DNA from: Betaproteobacteria bacterium
GTDB taxonomy: Bacteria > Pseudomonadota > Gammaproteobacteria > Burkholderiales > SG8-39
Direction: 5' to 3'
DNA length: 64,000 nt
Assembly (NCBI GenBank): GCA_022340285.1
Contig: JAJDOG010000010.1
Location: forward strand, 21,908-85,907
Every line of letters starts with the position of its first letter. Position 1 is the first letter of the stretch. The position numbers and the translations under genes are program-made. Positions 31,696 to 43,578 of the stretch are shown piece after piece. A model generated the notes under the pieces. That model was not told where the DNA came from, searched no databases, and saw nothing but the letters and a program-made list of their open reading frames with translations.

Positions 31696-33978
31696 GTGCC
31701 GTCTGCCTTTGACGTGAAAGCGAGCCAGGCTCCACTGCCCGGAAAAGTCGCCGCGCTCCTGCGCGAATCCCGCTGGTTCGTGCTGATCGCCGCGGCGCTC
31801 TATCTCGCGCTGATTCTCGTCACGTTCAACCGCGCCGACCCCGGCTGGTCGCACAGCGTCGCGGTCGACCGCGTCCACAACGCCGGCGGCCGGCTCGGCG
31901 CCTGGATCGCTGACGTGATGCTGTACCTGTTCGGAATCTCGGCGTTCTGGTGGGTGCTGCTCCTGGTGTACGCCGTGATCTGGGGCTACCGGCGGCTCGA
32001 CGGAACCTCGTTGAGCGATCAGCGGCCGTTCCTCGTGGCGCTCGGCGGCTTCCTCGTGATGCTGATCGGCAGCGTGGGCATCGAGGCACTGCGGTTCTGG
32101 TCGATGAAGGTCAGCCTGCCGCTTGCACCGGGCGGCCTGTTCGGCGCGGCCATCAGCGAGGTCGCGCTCGCCACGTTCGGGTTCACCGGGGCGACGCTCG
32201 TCCTGCTGACGCTGTTCGCGGTGGGGCTCTCGCTCTTTACCGGGCTTTCCTGGTTCACGGTCATGGAGCGCATCGGCGCCGGCGTCGAGTGGCTCTACGC
32301 GAAGGTGATCGAGCTTCGCGAGCGGCTCGCCGACGAGCGGCTCGGCGAAGCCGCCGCCGAGGAGCGCGAGGCGCTGGTCGAGGCCGAGCGGCGCAAGGTC
32401 GACGACCACGAGCCGATTCGCATCGAGGCCCCGGTCGTGCAGATACCGAAATCCGAGCGGGTGATCCGCGAGCGGCAGGCCCCGCTCTTCCAGGATCTGC
32501 CCGACACGCCGCTGCCGCCGCTTGCGCTGCTGGACGAGGCGGCCGAAGACCAGGAGGCGATGAGCGCGGAGACGCTCGAGTTCACCTCACGCCTCATCGA
32601 GAAAAAGCTGAAGGATTTCGGTGTCGAAGTGAGAGTGCTCGCGGCCTATCCCGGCCCGGTCATCACCCGCTACGAGGTGGAGCCCGCGGTGGGCGTGAAG
32701 GGCAGCCAGGTCGTCAACCTCGTGAAGGATCTCGCCCGCGCGCTCTCGGTGATCGCCATACGCGTGGTCGAGACCATTCCCGGCAAGTCGTGCATGGGGC
32801 TCGAGATTCCGAATCCGCGGCGCCAGGCGGTGCGACTCACCGAGATCGTCGGCTCGAAGCAATATCACGAGATGCACTCGCCGCTCACGCTCGCGCTCGG
32901 CAAGGACATCGCCGGCAACCCGGTCGTGGTGGATCTGGCGAGGATGCCGCACCTGCTGGTGGCCGGGACGACCGGATCCGGCAAGTCGGTTGCGCTGAAC
33001 GCCATGATCCTCTCGCTCATCTACAAGAGCGAGCCGCGCGACGTGCGCCTGATCCTGGTCGATCCGAAGATGCTGGAACTGTCGATCTACCAGGATATTC
33101 CGCAGCTGCTCGCCCCGGTGGTCATCGACATGAAGCAGGCGGCCAACGCGCTGCATTGGTGCGTCGGCGAGATGGAGCGCCGCTACAAGCTGATGTCCTG
33201 GCTCGGGGTGCGCAATCTCTCTGGTTACAACCACAAGATCGCGGATGCCGAGAAGCGCGGCGAGAAGCTCGAGGATCCGGCCACGATCGGCACCGAGGAC
33301 CCGCTGCCGCTCGCCAAGCTGCCCTACGTGGTGGTGGTGATCGACGAGCTCGCCGACCTCATGCTGGTCGCGGGCAAGAAGGTCGAGGAGCTGATCGCCC
33401 GCCTGGCGCAGAAAGCGCGCGCGTCGGGCATCCACCTGATCCTTGCCACCCAGCGCCCGTCGGTGGACGTGATCACCGGGCTCATCAAGGCGAATATCCC
33501 CACGCGCATCGCGTTCCAGGTCTCGTCGAAGGTCGACTCGCGCACGATCCTCGACCAGCACGGCGCGGAGGCGCTGCTCGGCCAGGGCGACATGCTGTAC
33601 CTGCCGCCCGGCGCAGGACAGCCGATCCGGGTGCACGGCGCCTTCGTGGCCGATCATGAAGTCCACGAGGTCGTCGATTACCTGAAGGAGCAGGGCGAGC
33701 CCGATTACCTCGAAGGCCTGCTCGAAAATCCCGACGAGATGACCGTGCTCGCGGGCGGATCGAGCGAGGGGAGCGAATCCGATCCGCTGTACGACCAGGC
33801 GGTGGAAATCGTGGTGCGCACGCGCCGCCCATCCATCTCGCTCGTGCAGCGGCACTTGCGCATCGGGTACAACCGGGCGGCGCGGCTCATCGAGCAGATG
33901 GAGCACGCCGGCCTCGTCTCGCCGATGCAGGCGAACGGCAATCGCGAGGTGATCGTTCCGAACCGGGCCGAGGCCTGA
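31696..33978 (+). CDS. ftsK: DNA translocase FtsK
   Basis: FtsK anchors at the division septum and pumps chromosome termini apart. The 760-residue protein has four N-terminal membrane segments (about residues 25-170), a short charged linker, and the RecA-like motor. Walker A GTTGSGKS lies near residue 424 and Walker [12 protein letters not shown] further on. The C-terminal gamma winged helix ([20 protein letters not shown]) reads KOPS sites. The start is GTG 31696; another GTG at 31714 is possible. The linker is much shorter than in E. coli FtsK, as in SpoIIIE-like forms. The initiation region lies inside a perfect palindrome. Confidence 0.96.
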   Translation: MPSAFDVKASQAPLPGKVAALLRESRWFVLIAAALYLALILVTFNRADPGWSHSVAVDRVHNAGGRLGAWIADVMLYLFGISAFWWVLLLVYAVIWGYRRLDGTSLSDQRPFLVALGGFLVMLIGSVGIEALRFWSMKVSLPLAPGGLFGAAISEVALATFGFTGATLVLLTLFAVGLSLFTGLSWFTVMERIGAGVEWLYAKVIELRERLADERLGEAAAEEREALVEAERRKVDDHEPIRIEAPVVQIPKSERVIRERQAPLFQDLPDTPLPPLALLDEAAEDQEAMSAETLEFTSRLIEKKLKDFGVEVRVLAAYPGPVITRYEVEPAVGVKGSQVVNLVKDLARALSVIAIRVVETIPGKSCMGLEIPNPRRQAVRLTEIVGSKQYHEMHSPLTLALGKDIAGNPVVVDLARMPHLLVAGTTGSGKSVALNAMILSLIYKSEPRDVRLILVDPKMLELSIYQDIPQLLAPVVIDMKQAANALHWCVGEMERRYKLMSWLGVRNLSGYNHKIADAEKRGEKLEDPATIGTEDPLPLAKLPYVVVVIDELADLMLVAGKKVEELIARLAQKARASGIHLILATQRPSVDVITGLIKANIPTRIAFQVSSKVDSRTILDQHGAEALLGQGDMLYLPPGAGQPIRVHGAFVADHEVHEVVDYLKEQGEPDYLEGLLENPDEMTVLAGGSSEGSESDPLYDQAVEIVVRTRRPSISLVQRHLRIGYNRAARLIEQMEHAGLVSPMQANGNREVIVPNRAEA

Positions 33979-34019
33979 CCGGCGTCCTCGATGGGCGTAG
34001 GGAACGCTGGGGAAGATCC

Positions 34020-34634
34020 ATGAGGGCTTTCGCACTGCTCTGTCTCGCCGCGCTGATGCCCGGTGTCGCTTGCGCCACCGCGCTCGAGCGCCTCGAGCAG
34101 TTCATGAGCCAGACGCAGTCCGCGCGCGGTGAATTCGAGCAGCGTATCTACGACCGGAACCGCCGGCTCATCCAGCAGTCGAGCGGAACGCTTGCCTTCC
34201 TGCGTCCGGGCAAGTTCCGCTGGAGCTACGCGAAGCCCTATCCGCAGCTCATCGTCGGCGACGGCGAGCGCGTCTGGATCTACGACGAGGACCTGCAGCA
34301 GGTCACCGTCCGAAAGCTCGACGCCGCGCTCGGTGCGACGCCGGCGGCGCTGCTTGCCGGCAACAACGATGCCATGAAGGCGTTCGACCTTCGCGACGAC
34401 GGTCGCGAGGGCGATGTCGAATGGCTGATCGCGACACCCCGCAACAAGGAGTCGAACTTCGAGCGGATCCGCATCGGATTCAGCTCGGCCGGGCTGGCGC
34501 GGATGGAGCTCATCGACGCCTTTGGACAGACGACCGACCTGCGCTTCATCGCATTGGACCGGACGCCCGGTCTCGACCCCGGCCTGTTCCGGTTCGTTCC
34601 CCCTCCCGGCGCTGACGTCATCGGCGATCGCTGA
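34020..34634 (+). CDS. lolA: Outer-membrane lipoprotein carrier protein LolA
   Basis: LolA ferries lipoproteins across the periplasm from LolCDE to LolB. The 204-residue precursor has a signal peptide (MRAFALLCLAALMPGVACAT) and the family core (RGEFEQRIYDRNRRLIQQSS, GTLAFLRPGKFRWSYAKPYP, QLIVGDGERVWIYDEDLQQV). It follows ftsK by 41 bp in the order ftsK-lolA-rarA-serS, as in many beta- and gammaproteobacteria. Confidence 0.95.
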   Translation: MRAFALLCLAALMPGVACATALERLEQFMSQTQSARGEFEQRIYDRNRRLIQQSSGTLAFLRPGKFRWSYAKPYPQLIVGDGERVWIYDEDLQQVTVRKLDAALGATPAALLAGNNDAMKAFDLRDDGREGDVEWLIATPRNKESNFERIRIGFSSAGLARMELIDAFGQTTDLRFIALDRTPGLDPGLFRFVPPPGADVIGDR

Positions 34635-34655
34635 TCAACGGTCAATCCGCTCGCC

Positions 34656-37338
<2,683 letters not shown>

Positions 37339-37356
37339 GGCGCGGGAGGGCTTGCG

Positions 37357-38097
37357 ATGGCGAAAGCCACCTGGCGGATCGCACCCCAGGGCGACAGCTG
37401 CCTGATGGTGGAGTTCGGGCAGAAGATCGATCGCGAGACGAACCTTCGCGCCCGTGCGCTCGCGCAATACCTGGTCGACCATCCTCTGTCCGGTGTGGTC
37501 GACGTCGTGCCGGCATTCACTTCGGTGGCGGTTCACTATCGGCCCGAAGCGTTCGCCGAACCGGCTGGAACGGCGTTGCCGTACGAGCGGCTGGCAGCAC
37601 ACGTCGAGCAAGTGCTGCAGGCAGGGGTCGAACGCCAAGCGCCGGAACCCCGCCATGTGGAGATTCCCGTCTGCTACGGCGGCGAGTTCGGCCCCGATCT
37701 CGAGGAGGTCGCGCGGGCACGCAAGCTGGCACCGGACGAGGTCGTGGCAATTCACTCGCAATCGCCGCACATCGTGTACATGCTCGGCTTCGCGCCGGGA
37801 TTTCCCTACATCGCGGGGCTGGACGAACGCCTTGCCATGCCGCGGCGGGCCACACCCCGGCTGAAGATACCGCTGGGAACGATCGCGATCGCAGGTGGGC
37901 AGTCGGTGGTGTACACGCTCGAGACGCCGGGAGGCTGGAACCTCATCGGGCGCACGCCATTGCGCGTCTTCACGCCGGAGACAGATCCGCCGTGCCTGCT
38001 TCGTCCCGGAGACGCGGTGCATTTCGTGCCGATCACGCTCGCGCAATACAAGGCGCAGTGTGATGCCGGCCAGGATGCCGCTGCGGAGCGCGCTTGA
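37357..38097 (+). CDS. pxpB: 5-oxoprolinase subunit PxpB
   Basis: PxpB acts with PxpC and PxpA in ATP-dependent opening of 5-oxoproline to glutamate, a damage product formed spontaneously from glutamine. The 246-residue protein has the AHS1/KipI pattern: VEIPVCYGGEFGPDLEEVAR, then LGFAPGFPYIAGLDERLAMP and GQSVVYTLETPGGWNLIGRT. It lies 18 bp after serS and overlaps pxpC by 4 bp. Confidence 0.95.
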   Translation: MAKATWRIAPQGDSCLMVEFGQKIDRETNLRARALAQYLVDHPLSGVVDVVPAFTSVAVHYRPEAFAEPAGTALPYERLAAHVEQVLQAGVERQAPEPRHVEIPVCYGGEFGPDLEEVARARKLAPDEVVAIHSQSPHIVYMLGFAPGFPYIAGLDERLAMPRRATPRLKIPLGTIAIAGGQSVVYTLETPGGWNLIGRTPLRVFTPETDPPCLLRPGDAVHFVPITLAQYKAQCDAGQDAAAERA

Positions 38098-39092
38098 GCG
38101 TCGAGGTGATCCGGCCTGGCCTGCTGACAACCGTCCAGGATCTCGGCCGGTTCGGCTATCAGCGATTCGGCGTGGTCGCAGGCGGCGTCATGGACAACTG
38201 GGCCCAGCGTCTCGCCAACGCGGCAGTGGGAAACGATGAGCGCGAGGCGACGCTCGAGATCACCATGCAGGGGCCCGTGCTGCGCTTCGGCGAACCGGCG
38301 CTGGTGGCGGTCTGTGGCGCGGATCTCGCGCCGCGCATCGGCAGCGTTCCGTTTCCGCAAGGCCGACCGGTGCTTGTGCGCGCAGGGGCCGTCCTCGAAT
38401 TTCGCGCGGGTGAACAGGGGTGCCGCGCGTACCTCGCAATCCGCGGAGGGTTCCGGGTGCCGGTCGTGATGGGCAGTCGCAGCACCTACATACGCGCCGC
38501 CCTGGGCGGTCTCGAAGGCCGCGCGTTAAAAAAGGGAGACCGGTTGCCGGTCGACGCGTACGCGCCAGGCTGGTATCCCGAGCTCGACCGCGCGCTCGAC
38601 GAAGCCAAGACCCCTTTCGCGGCGCCGCGCTGGTCGGTCGGATTCACGGCCGTACCGGCGAGCGCACGCCGCGTGCGCGTCGTCGCGGGCCCGCAGTGGG
38701 ATCTCTTCTCGCAGGAGACGCGCGAGCTCTTTCTCGGCACGGAGTTCGGCATCAGCGTCAACTCCGATCGGATGGGCTACCGGTTGACAGGTGCCATGCT
38801 CAAGCTCCGACGCCCGGCCGAGATGATCTCGGAGGCCGTCACGTTCGGCACCGTCCAGGTGCCCCCGGACGGCAATCCGATTATCCTGATGGCCGACCGT
38901 CAGACGACCGGTGGCTATCCGAAGATCGCGCAGGTGGCTGCCGTCGATCTGCCACGGCTCGCGCAGGCGCGCCCGCTCGAGCGCTTTGCCTTCGAGCTGG
39001 TGACGCTCGCCGAGGCGCAACAGGCTTACCTCGCGCGCGAGCGCGAGCTCGCGAAGATCCGCGAGTCGATCGATTTCCAGCGGAGGCAGTGA
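38094..39092 (+). CDS. pxpC: 5-oxoprolinase subunit PxpC (KipA/AHS2)
   Basis: This 332-residue protein has the AHS2 (biotin-dependent carboxyltransferase-like) pattern: VIRPGLLTTVQDLGRFGYQR at the N-terminus, FLGTEFGISVNSDRMGYRLT in the middle, and VQVPPDGNPIILMADRQTTG. It starts inside the end of pxpB and its stop overlaps the pxpA start, so all three subunits are translationally coupled. Confidence 0.95.
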   Translation: MSVEVIRPGLLTTVQDLGRFGYQRFGVVAGGVMDNWAQRLANAAVGNDEREATLEITMQGPVLRFGEPALVAVCGADLAPRIGSVPFPQGRPVLVRAGAVLEFRAGEQGCRAYLAIRGGFRVPVVMGSRSTYIRAALGGLEGRALKKGDRLPVDAYAPGWYPELDRALDEAKTPFAAPRWSVGFTAVPASARRVRVVAGPQWDLFSQETRELFLGTEFGISVNSDRMGYRLTGAMLKLRRPAEMISEAVTFGTVQVPPDGNPIILMADRQTTGGYPKIAQVAAVDLPRLAQARPLERFAFELVTLAEAQQAYLARERELAKIRESIDFQRRQ

Positions 39093-39853
39093 TGCGAAGG
39101 ATCGATTTCAACTGCGACATGGGCGAGGGCTTCGGCGCCTGGCGCATGGGCGACGACATCGCGCTGCTTGACCACGTCACATCGGCGAACGTCGCATGCG
39201 GATTTCATGCCGGCGACCCGGCCACGATTCGCCGCACGGTGAAGGCTGCGGTGGAGAAGGGGGTGGCGATCGGTGCGCATCCTTCGCTCCCCGATCTGCA
39301 GGGTTTCGGGCGGCGCCCCATGCACGTCAGCCCCGAAGAGATTTACGACATCATCGTCTACCAGGTGGGTGCAGTCGACGCGTTTGCACGCGCCTGCGGT
39401 GGCCGCCTGCGCCACGTCAAGGCGCACGGCGCCCTGTACAACATGGCCGCGAAAGATCGCGCGCTCGCCGACGCCGTTGCCACAGCGGTGCGCGATGTGG
39501 ATCGCTCGCTGGTGCTGTTCGGCCTCTCGGGAAGCGAGCTCATCGCCGCGGCGCAAGGCGTCGGCGTGACGCCGGCCGCCGAGGTTTTTGCCGACCGCTC
39601 CTACCAGGACGACGGGTCGCTCACGCCGCGTGGGCGACCCGGGGCCATGATCGAGGACGTCGAAACGTCGATCGATCAGGTCAAGCGAATGGTGCTCGAT
39701 GGAATCGTGCGTGCACAGAGCGGCAGAGAGGTGCCGGTTCAAGCCGACACGCTTTGCATCCACGGTGATCAGCCGGGCGCGCTCGAATTCGCGCAACGCA
39801 TTCGCGCGGCGCTCGAGCAGGAGGGCGCCGAGGTCCGCGCCATTGGCGCGTGA
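39092..39853 (+). CDS. pxpA: 5-oxoprolinase subunit PxpA (LamB/YcsF)
   Basis: This 253-residue LamB/YcsF protein starts at ATG 39092, sharing one base with the pxpC stop. It begins MRRIDFNCDMGEGFGAWRMG and continues with ANVACGFHAGDPATIRRTV. VKAHGALYNMAAKDRALAD and FADRSYQDDGSLTPRGRPGA follow, all diagnostic. It completes the pxpBCA operon. The open frame reaching back to 38420 is a shadow of pxpC. Confidence 0.96.
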   Translation: MRRIDFNCDMGEGFGAWRMGDDIALLDHVTSANVACGFHAGDPATIRRTVKAAVEKGVAIGAHPSLPDLQGFGRRPMHVSPEEIYDIIVYQVGAVDAFARACGGRLRHVKAHGALYNMAAKDRALADAVATAVRDVDRSLVLFGLSGSELIAAAQGVGVTPAAEVFADRSYQDDGSLTPRGRPGAMIEDVETSIDQVKRMVLDGIVRAQSGREVPVQADTLCIHGDQPGALEFAQRIRAALEQEGAEVRAIGA

Positions 39854-39941
39854 GGTGTCACCAGGGGCGCTCCAACAGATCTCGGCGGTCTACTCTATGC
39901 AAGGGAGCGGCATTGTGACATCTCGGTAGCGGAGGAAAAAC

Positions 39942-40964
39942 ATGGTGATGCCGATTACAGACGTTCGAGAGATCTCGCGTATCGCGTACGGTTTCATGGG
40001 CTCGAAGGCGCTTTTCTCCGCTCTGAACCTGGATCTCTTCAGCCGCCTCGCTGCTGGCAAAAAGTCCTTGGAAAAGCTGGTCGAGGAAACGGGTGTTGCC
40101 TCAAATCGATTGAGAACGCTACTCGCGGCGCTGACGTCCATTGGCCTGGTCGTCCGCGACGACAATGGCTACCAGAATGCCCCTGCCAGCGAGCGGTACC
40201 TTGTGCGGGAAGCGCCGGCCTACTTCGGCGACTATTATCGCTATCAAATCGATCGACAAATATATCCAGCCTTGCTGCACCTCGATTCGGGAATCGCGGG
40301 CGACGCAACCGGCCTCGCATTTGAAACACTTGCTGGCCTGACCAGCGATCCGGATGAAGCCGACGCCTTCACCCGAGCGCAACACTCCGGGTCGATGGGC
40401 CCAGCGTTGATGCTGGCCAAGACCCTCAACCTTGAAGGCGTGAGGGCGCTTCTCGACGTCGGTTGTGGAAGCGGAGCTTTTTCGATCGCTTTGTGCCAGC
40501 GAAATCCAGAGCTCAGAGCAACCGTCCTGGACTTCCCGAACGTGATCGCTGTAGCAGAGCGCTTTGTGACGGAAGCGAACCTCCAAAACCGCGTTGTGTA
40601 CCTTCGCGGCGACGCTGTCGATACACCTTGGCCCATCAGCCAGGACGCCGTATTGATGTCCTATCTCCTCAGCGCCGTGGCCGAACCGGCCATTCCACTG
40701 CTGTTTCGCAAAGCGTGGCATGCGCTGCGTCCGGGCGGGCGCTTGTTGATCCACGATTTCATGCTCGACGCCGACGAGACGGGTCCGGCTTCGGCCGCTC
40801 TATTTTTCCTGCAGTATCTTTCTTACAGGGTGGATGGCGTCTGCTTCAGCGCGGAGACTTTAGCTGCGCAACTCGAGGGTCTTGGCTTCAAAGGCATCTC
40901 AGATCAAATCGTCATTCCCAGCATTACGAAACTCGTCGTTTGCGCGAAGCCGAAACAGATATAG
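39942..40964 (+). CDS. SAM-dependent O-methyltransferase-like protein
   Basis: A 340-residue protein of the acetylserotonin/hydroxyneurosporene O-methyltransferase type. An N-terminal winged-helix dimerisation domain (residues 1-90; VEETGVASNRLRTLLAALTS) precedes a Rossmann SAM-binding domain with LLDVGCGSGAFSIAL near residue 170. A HALRPGGRLLIHDFMLD motif comes later. ATG 39942 follows a ggagg site. The DNA appears lower in GC than the pxp genes, hinting at acquisition. The substrate is unknown. Confidence 0.85.
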   Translation: MVMPITDVREISRIAYGFMGSKALFSALNLDLFSRLAAGKKSLEKLVEETGVASNRLRTLLAALTSIGLVVRDDNGYQNAPASERYLVREAPAYFGDYYRYQIDRQIYPALLHLDSGIAGDATGLAFETLAGLTSDPDEADAFTRAQHSGSMGPALMLAKTLNLEGVRALLDVGCGSGAFSIALCQRNPELRATVLDFPNVIAVAERFVTEANLQNRVVYLRGDAVDTPWPISQDAVLMSYLLSAVAEPAIPLLFRKAWHALRPGGRLLIHDFMLDADETGPASAALFFLQYLSYRVDGVCFSAETLAAQLEGLGFKGISDQIVIPSITKLVVCAKPKQI

Positions 40965-41039
40965 ATGCTCCTCGGACCACGCGCGAGTGTCGCACTGAGG
41001 AGAACATGGCGTGACCATCTGCTAGAATCTCGCCTCCGC

Positions 41040-41129
41040 GGAGAGGTGGCAGAGTGGTCGAATGCGGCAGACTCGAAATCTGTTGTACGGTTTACCGTAC
41101 CGGGGGTTCGAATCCCTCCCTCTCCGCCA
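41040..41129 (+). tRNA. tRNA-Ser (anticodon CGA)
   Basis: The acceptor GGAGAGG pairs with CCTCTCC. The anticodon loop ctcgaaa gives anticodon CGA (codon UCG), a long variable arm (gtacggtttaccgtac) marks a class II tRNA, and the T arm is gggggttcgaatccctc-type. CCA is encoded at 41127-41129. The 3' end matches 55766-55786 exactly, so this gene is the likely integration site of the island to its right. Confidence 0.97.
41109..41129 (+). repeat. Left attachment-site core (tRNA-Ser 3' end)
   Basis: These last 21 bases of the tRNA-Ser gene, from cgaatccc to ctctccgcca, are repeated exactly at 55766-55786. Tyrosine integrases commonly use such tRNA 3' ends, leaving the tRNA intact on one side. 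Confidence 0.8.
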
Positions 41130-41182
41130 AGGAAATTCTATTGAATTGTCCGGATCTTCCATAAGTTACCCAGCGCACCTGC

Positions 41183-41203
41183 CAGGAAGACCGCCGCGTG
41201 CGG
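41183..41203 (+). repeat. 21-bp direct repeat, left of the TIR gene
   Basis: caggaagaccgccgcgtgcg (plus g) matches 42694-42714 at 20 of 21 positions. The two copies bracket the TIR gene on the same strand. Confidence 0.5.
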
Positions 41204-41295
41204 CCAAATTCGAAGCTTCTCGGTGCGAGCGCAGAAATGGCGTGCGAGGCGATGTCGGAAACCGGGTGAAACTCTTGTTGTAACGCCTTGGCGCT

Positions 41296-42396
41296 CTAAG
41301 CGGCTGACGTAATACCGCTCGCCGACTTTCTCGCCATGACCACACCAGCAATCGCTCCCAGGATAGCCCCGACTGGCGCGGCGAACACCATTGCGTAGAG
41401 TGATCCAAACCCGACGGCGTACGCCGCTGCGAAACTTAGTATGAATCCGACTATCGTCGTGGCCACCGGTCTAAAACGCATCCCACCTATCGCTCCCGCG
41501 ACCCCCCCGGCGGTCCCCATAATCAGAATGATCTCTGGCGGCACCCTTCCCATCGAGGCGCCGAGCACCATCCCGACCACGGCCCCAAGAACTCCTCCCA
41601 TCAACCTGCGCCAAAAAGCGACCTTGCGCGTGGTTGCGTTCATAGGCTTCCGACCGCGGATTGCCGGAAGTGCTTCGGTTTGTGGCGAGTTGTTGTTGGA
41701 GCGGGCCTGACCGTGTCCCGCAGAAGAGCTAGCGGGGAGCGGCGGAACTTTGTCGATACTGAGAAGTTCGTTGATTTCTTCACCGATAGCGGCGAATAGA
41801 TCGCGGCGCGCTTGCAAGCCTTTCAGCAGCGCGCGTCCGTCCTTGGCCGTATCCGGATCGCGCAGACTCCTCTTGAGCTCCAGCAGCAACGCGCTTTGGT
41901 CGGCGAAGTTTAGGTTGCAGGTCGCATCAATCTTTTCCCGGAGCCCTCCAAGGTAAGAGAGCGGTACTTCAGGCGCCTGCGGCAAGGGCTGAGGAAGTGG
42001 CTTCGGGGGAGGTATGACACTAATTGCTCTGGCGAGGCGGAGCGCCGAGCTCCGATCCTGCACTTGGTAGTCGACGAATTGAACCGTTGAAAGCGCAGGT
42101 GGCAGCAGTCCAGCCGATATCCCCTCGGCCACAACGACGGGCAAGATCGGTTTGCCCAGATCCGTAGCGTATCCGTATTCGCGCTTGACGGCGATGGACC
42201 TTACCGCTTCGGGGGCCAGAGCGACGAGAACAACGTCCGAGTTACGAATATTCGCCAGAATCTGATCCCACCAAGCCTGTCCGCCACTTAGCTCCTGATC
42301 GAACCACACGTCGTGGCCTAACGTATCGATGTCGTTCGCTAGGGCTTTGACGGCAGCTTCACTCTGCCGGCTGTAGCAAATGAAGACTCTCGCCAT
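41296..42396 (-). CDS. TIR-domain protein with C-terminal membrane domain
   Basis: This 366-residue protein has an N-terminal TIR domain (residues 1 to about 125) with FICYSRQSEAAVKALANDID, then WFDQELSGGQAWWDQIL and SIAVKREYGYATDLGKPI. Glu73 in KREYGYA is placed like the catalytic glutamate of TIR NADases. A Pro-rich linker (130-145) and a helical middle domain (about 146-215) follow. The last 100 residues are three to four Gly-rich helices (MGGVLGAVVGMVLG, AGGVAGAIGGM, VGAILGAIAGVVMA). This suggests an NAD-degrading defence effector anchored in the membrane, which is inference. It is the first gene inside the tRNA-Ser island. Confidence 0.82.
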   Translation of the reverse strand: MARVFICYSRQSEAAVKALANDIDTLGHDVWFDQELSGGQAWWDQILANIRNSDVVLVALAPEAVRSIAVKREYGYATDLGKPILPVVVAEGISAGLLPPALSTVQFVDYQVQDRSSALRLARAISVIPPPKPLPQPLPQAPEVPLSYLGGLREKIDATCNLNFADQSALLLELKRSLRDPDTAKDGRALLKGLQARRDLFAAIGEEINELLSIDKVPPLPASSSAGHGQARSNNNSPQTEALPAIRGRKPMNATTRKVAFWRRLMGGVLGAVVGMVLGASMGRVPPEIILIMGTAGGVAGAIGGMRFRPVATTIVGFILSFAAAYAVGFGSLYAMVFAAPVGAILGAIAGVVMARKSASGITSAA

Positions 42397-42856
42397 GTGT
42401 ATCCATCCTGTCCATGTGTTCCAAGGCGTAAAGAATCGTTTTCGTTCGCGTCGGGCGGTTGAAAGTCGACTGCCCGACGTTGGTCATATTGGCTACGCCA
42501 GCGGTAGTTTGCAGCGTCATGTGACAGCGGAGTTTTGTGATGAATTCACACTTGTCTCCCTGGTGCCGCAGGCCTGCGGTTTCCGTTCAAAGGAACACTT
42601 GTCGCAGTCACTGTCGCAGAAGAGCAAGCGCGGATGAACGCCCAGCGAAACACGTCACCGTAGCGCTGTGAAGCGCGGTGTTGTTGGTCCCGTCAGGAAG
42701 CCCGCCGCGTGCGGGCATACTTGTCTCGGGATATGGCGCGACCCCAGCCCGGTCGCCGTGGGAGTGGCGTCCACGTTGATTCTAGTCAATACGCGCGCCC
42801 AGTCTCGGAAGGACCATCGATTTGTGGAGGCCAGGGGGCACACGCCACGGGCCGAC
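42397..42856. other. 460-bp region with no recognisable gene
   Basis: The longest frame here (42380-42637) lacks codon bias and similarity to any family I know. The second copy of the 21-bp repeat (42694-42714), which forms a small hairpin cccgc-cgcgt-gcggg, is the only clear structure. Confidence 0.5.
42694..42714 (+). repeat. 21-bp direct repeat, right of the TIR gene
   Basis: This is the partner of 41183-41203, with one mismatch (c for a at the eighth base). The pair brackets about 1.5 kb that includes only the TIR gene. Confidence 0.5.
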
Positions 42857-43474
42857 TCACTGGCGAAGAGGAAGATGCTCTGGAGGACTCGCCTCGATCC
42901 ACTGACGGAATGCCGTCATCATCTCGGCGGTGCGGCGCTTGGCGATCCACATGTAGAGAGGCGTGGGCACGAACCAGCCGATCTCTACGTAGGATTCGTA
43001 GGCAAGGAGAACCGTACCTGCGCGCGGCGTGTCGCGAATCTCCCAGCCGCCTTCGATCCGCTCGAGATCGCCCGAGAGTCTGCGCCAGCTCAGGTGGTGA
43101 CCGGGGCGATCGTAACGACGCTCGAGGACATAGTGAAGCTTGTCGATCTCGCCTTCGACCCAGAGCTCGACCACTGCGTGGTGGGCATCTTGCTCCAGCA
43201 CGTCCATGCGGTCGATGCCCTTGAAGATCTTCGGAAAGTTTTCATAGTCGACCAGCGTGCTCCATACGCGCTCGCGCGAGGCAACCACCGCGAAGATCGC
43301 ACGCACTCCGGGCACGCCATCGAGACTCGACACTTCGGTGACCTCGATGGCTCGCTTGTCCAGAAGCGCCGCCCAGCCGGCTGCCGAGAGCGACACGCTC
43401 TCCGCCGCTCCGCAATGCGGCACGGTGAGCGCTGCCACCAGTGCGAGCACAGTGGCGAGCCTCAGTATTCCCAT
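42857..43474 (-). CDS. SRPBCC (START-like) family exported protein
   Basis: From ATG 43474 this 205-residue protein has a signal peptide (MGILRLATVLALVAALTVPH) and a START/polyketide-cyclase-like fold. VPGVRAIFAVVASRERVWST and LVDYENFPKIFKGIDRMDVL are the usual first strand/helix pattern. WRRLSGDLERIEGGWEIRD lines the cavity. Such domains bind lipids or hydrophobic ligands. It diverges from the first desaturase gene by 104 bp, so a lipid-related role is plausible but unproven. Confidence 0.82.
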   Translation of the reverse strand: MGILRLATVLALVAALTVPHCGAAESVSLSAAGWAALLDKRAIEVTEVSSLDGVPGVRAIFAVVASRERVWSTLVDYENFPKIFKGIDRMDVLEQDAHHAVVELWVEGEIDKLHYVLERRYDRPGHHLSWRRLSGDLERIEGGWEIRDTPRAGTVLLAYESYVEIGWFVPTPLYMWIAKRRTAEMMTAFRQWIEASPPEHLPLRQ

Positions 43475-43578
43475 ACCTGTTACGGTACTCGCGGTGGCTC
43501 GACCCGTGCAACCGGCTTCCGCCAAGGGGACTCGAGGAACGAACTCGTGTGTATGTCTTCCCCCGCGAAAGCACGGCC

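Noticed and set aside
38420..39091. Upstream extension of the pxpA frame
   Set aside because: It overlaps pxpC entirely in another frame, and PxpA homology begins at 39092.
41130..42400. Search for an integrase next to tRNA-Ser
   Set aside because: All frames were inspected. The only supported gene is the TIR protein, and no tyrosine-recombinase motif was seen.
42380..42637. An 85-codon frame between the TIR and SRPBCC genes
   Set aside because: It has no ribosome-binding site or family resemblance, and overlaps the TIR start on the other strand.
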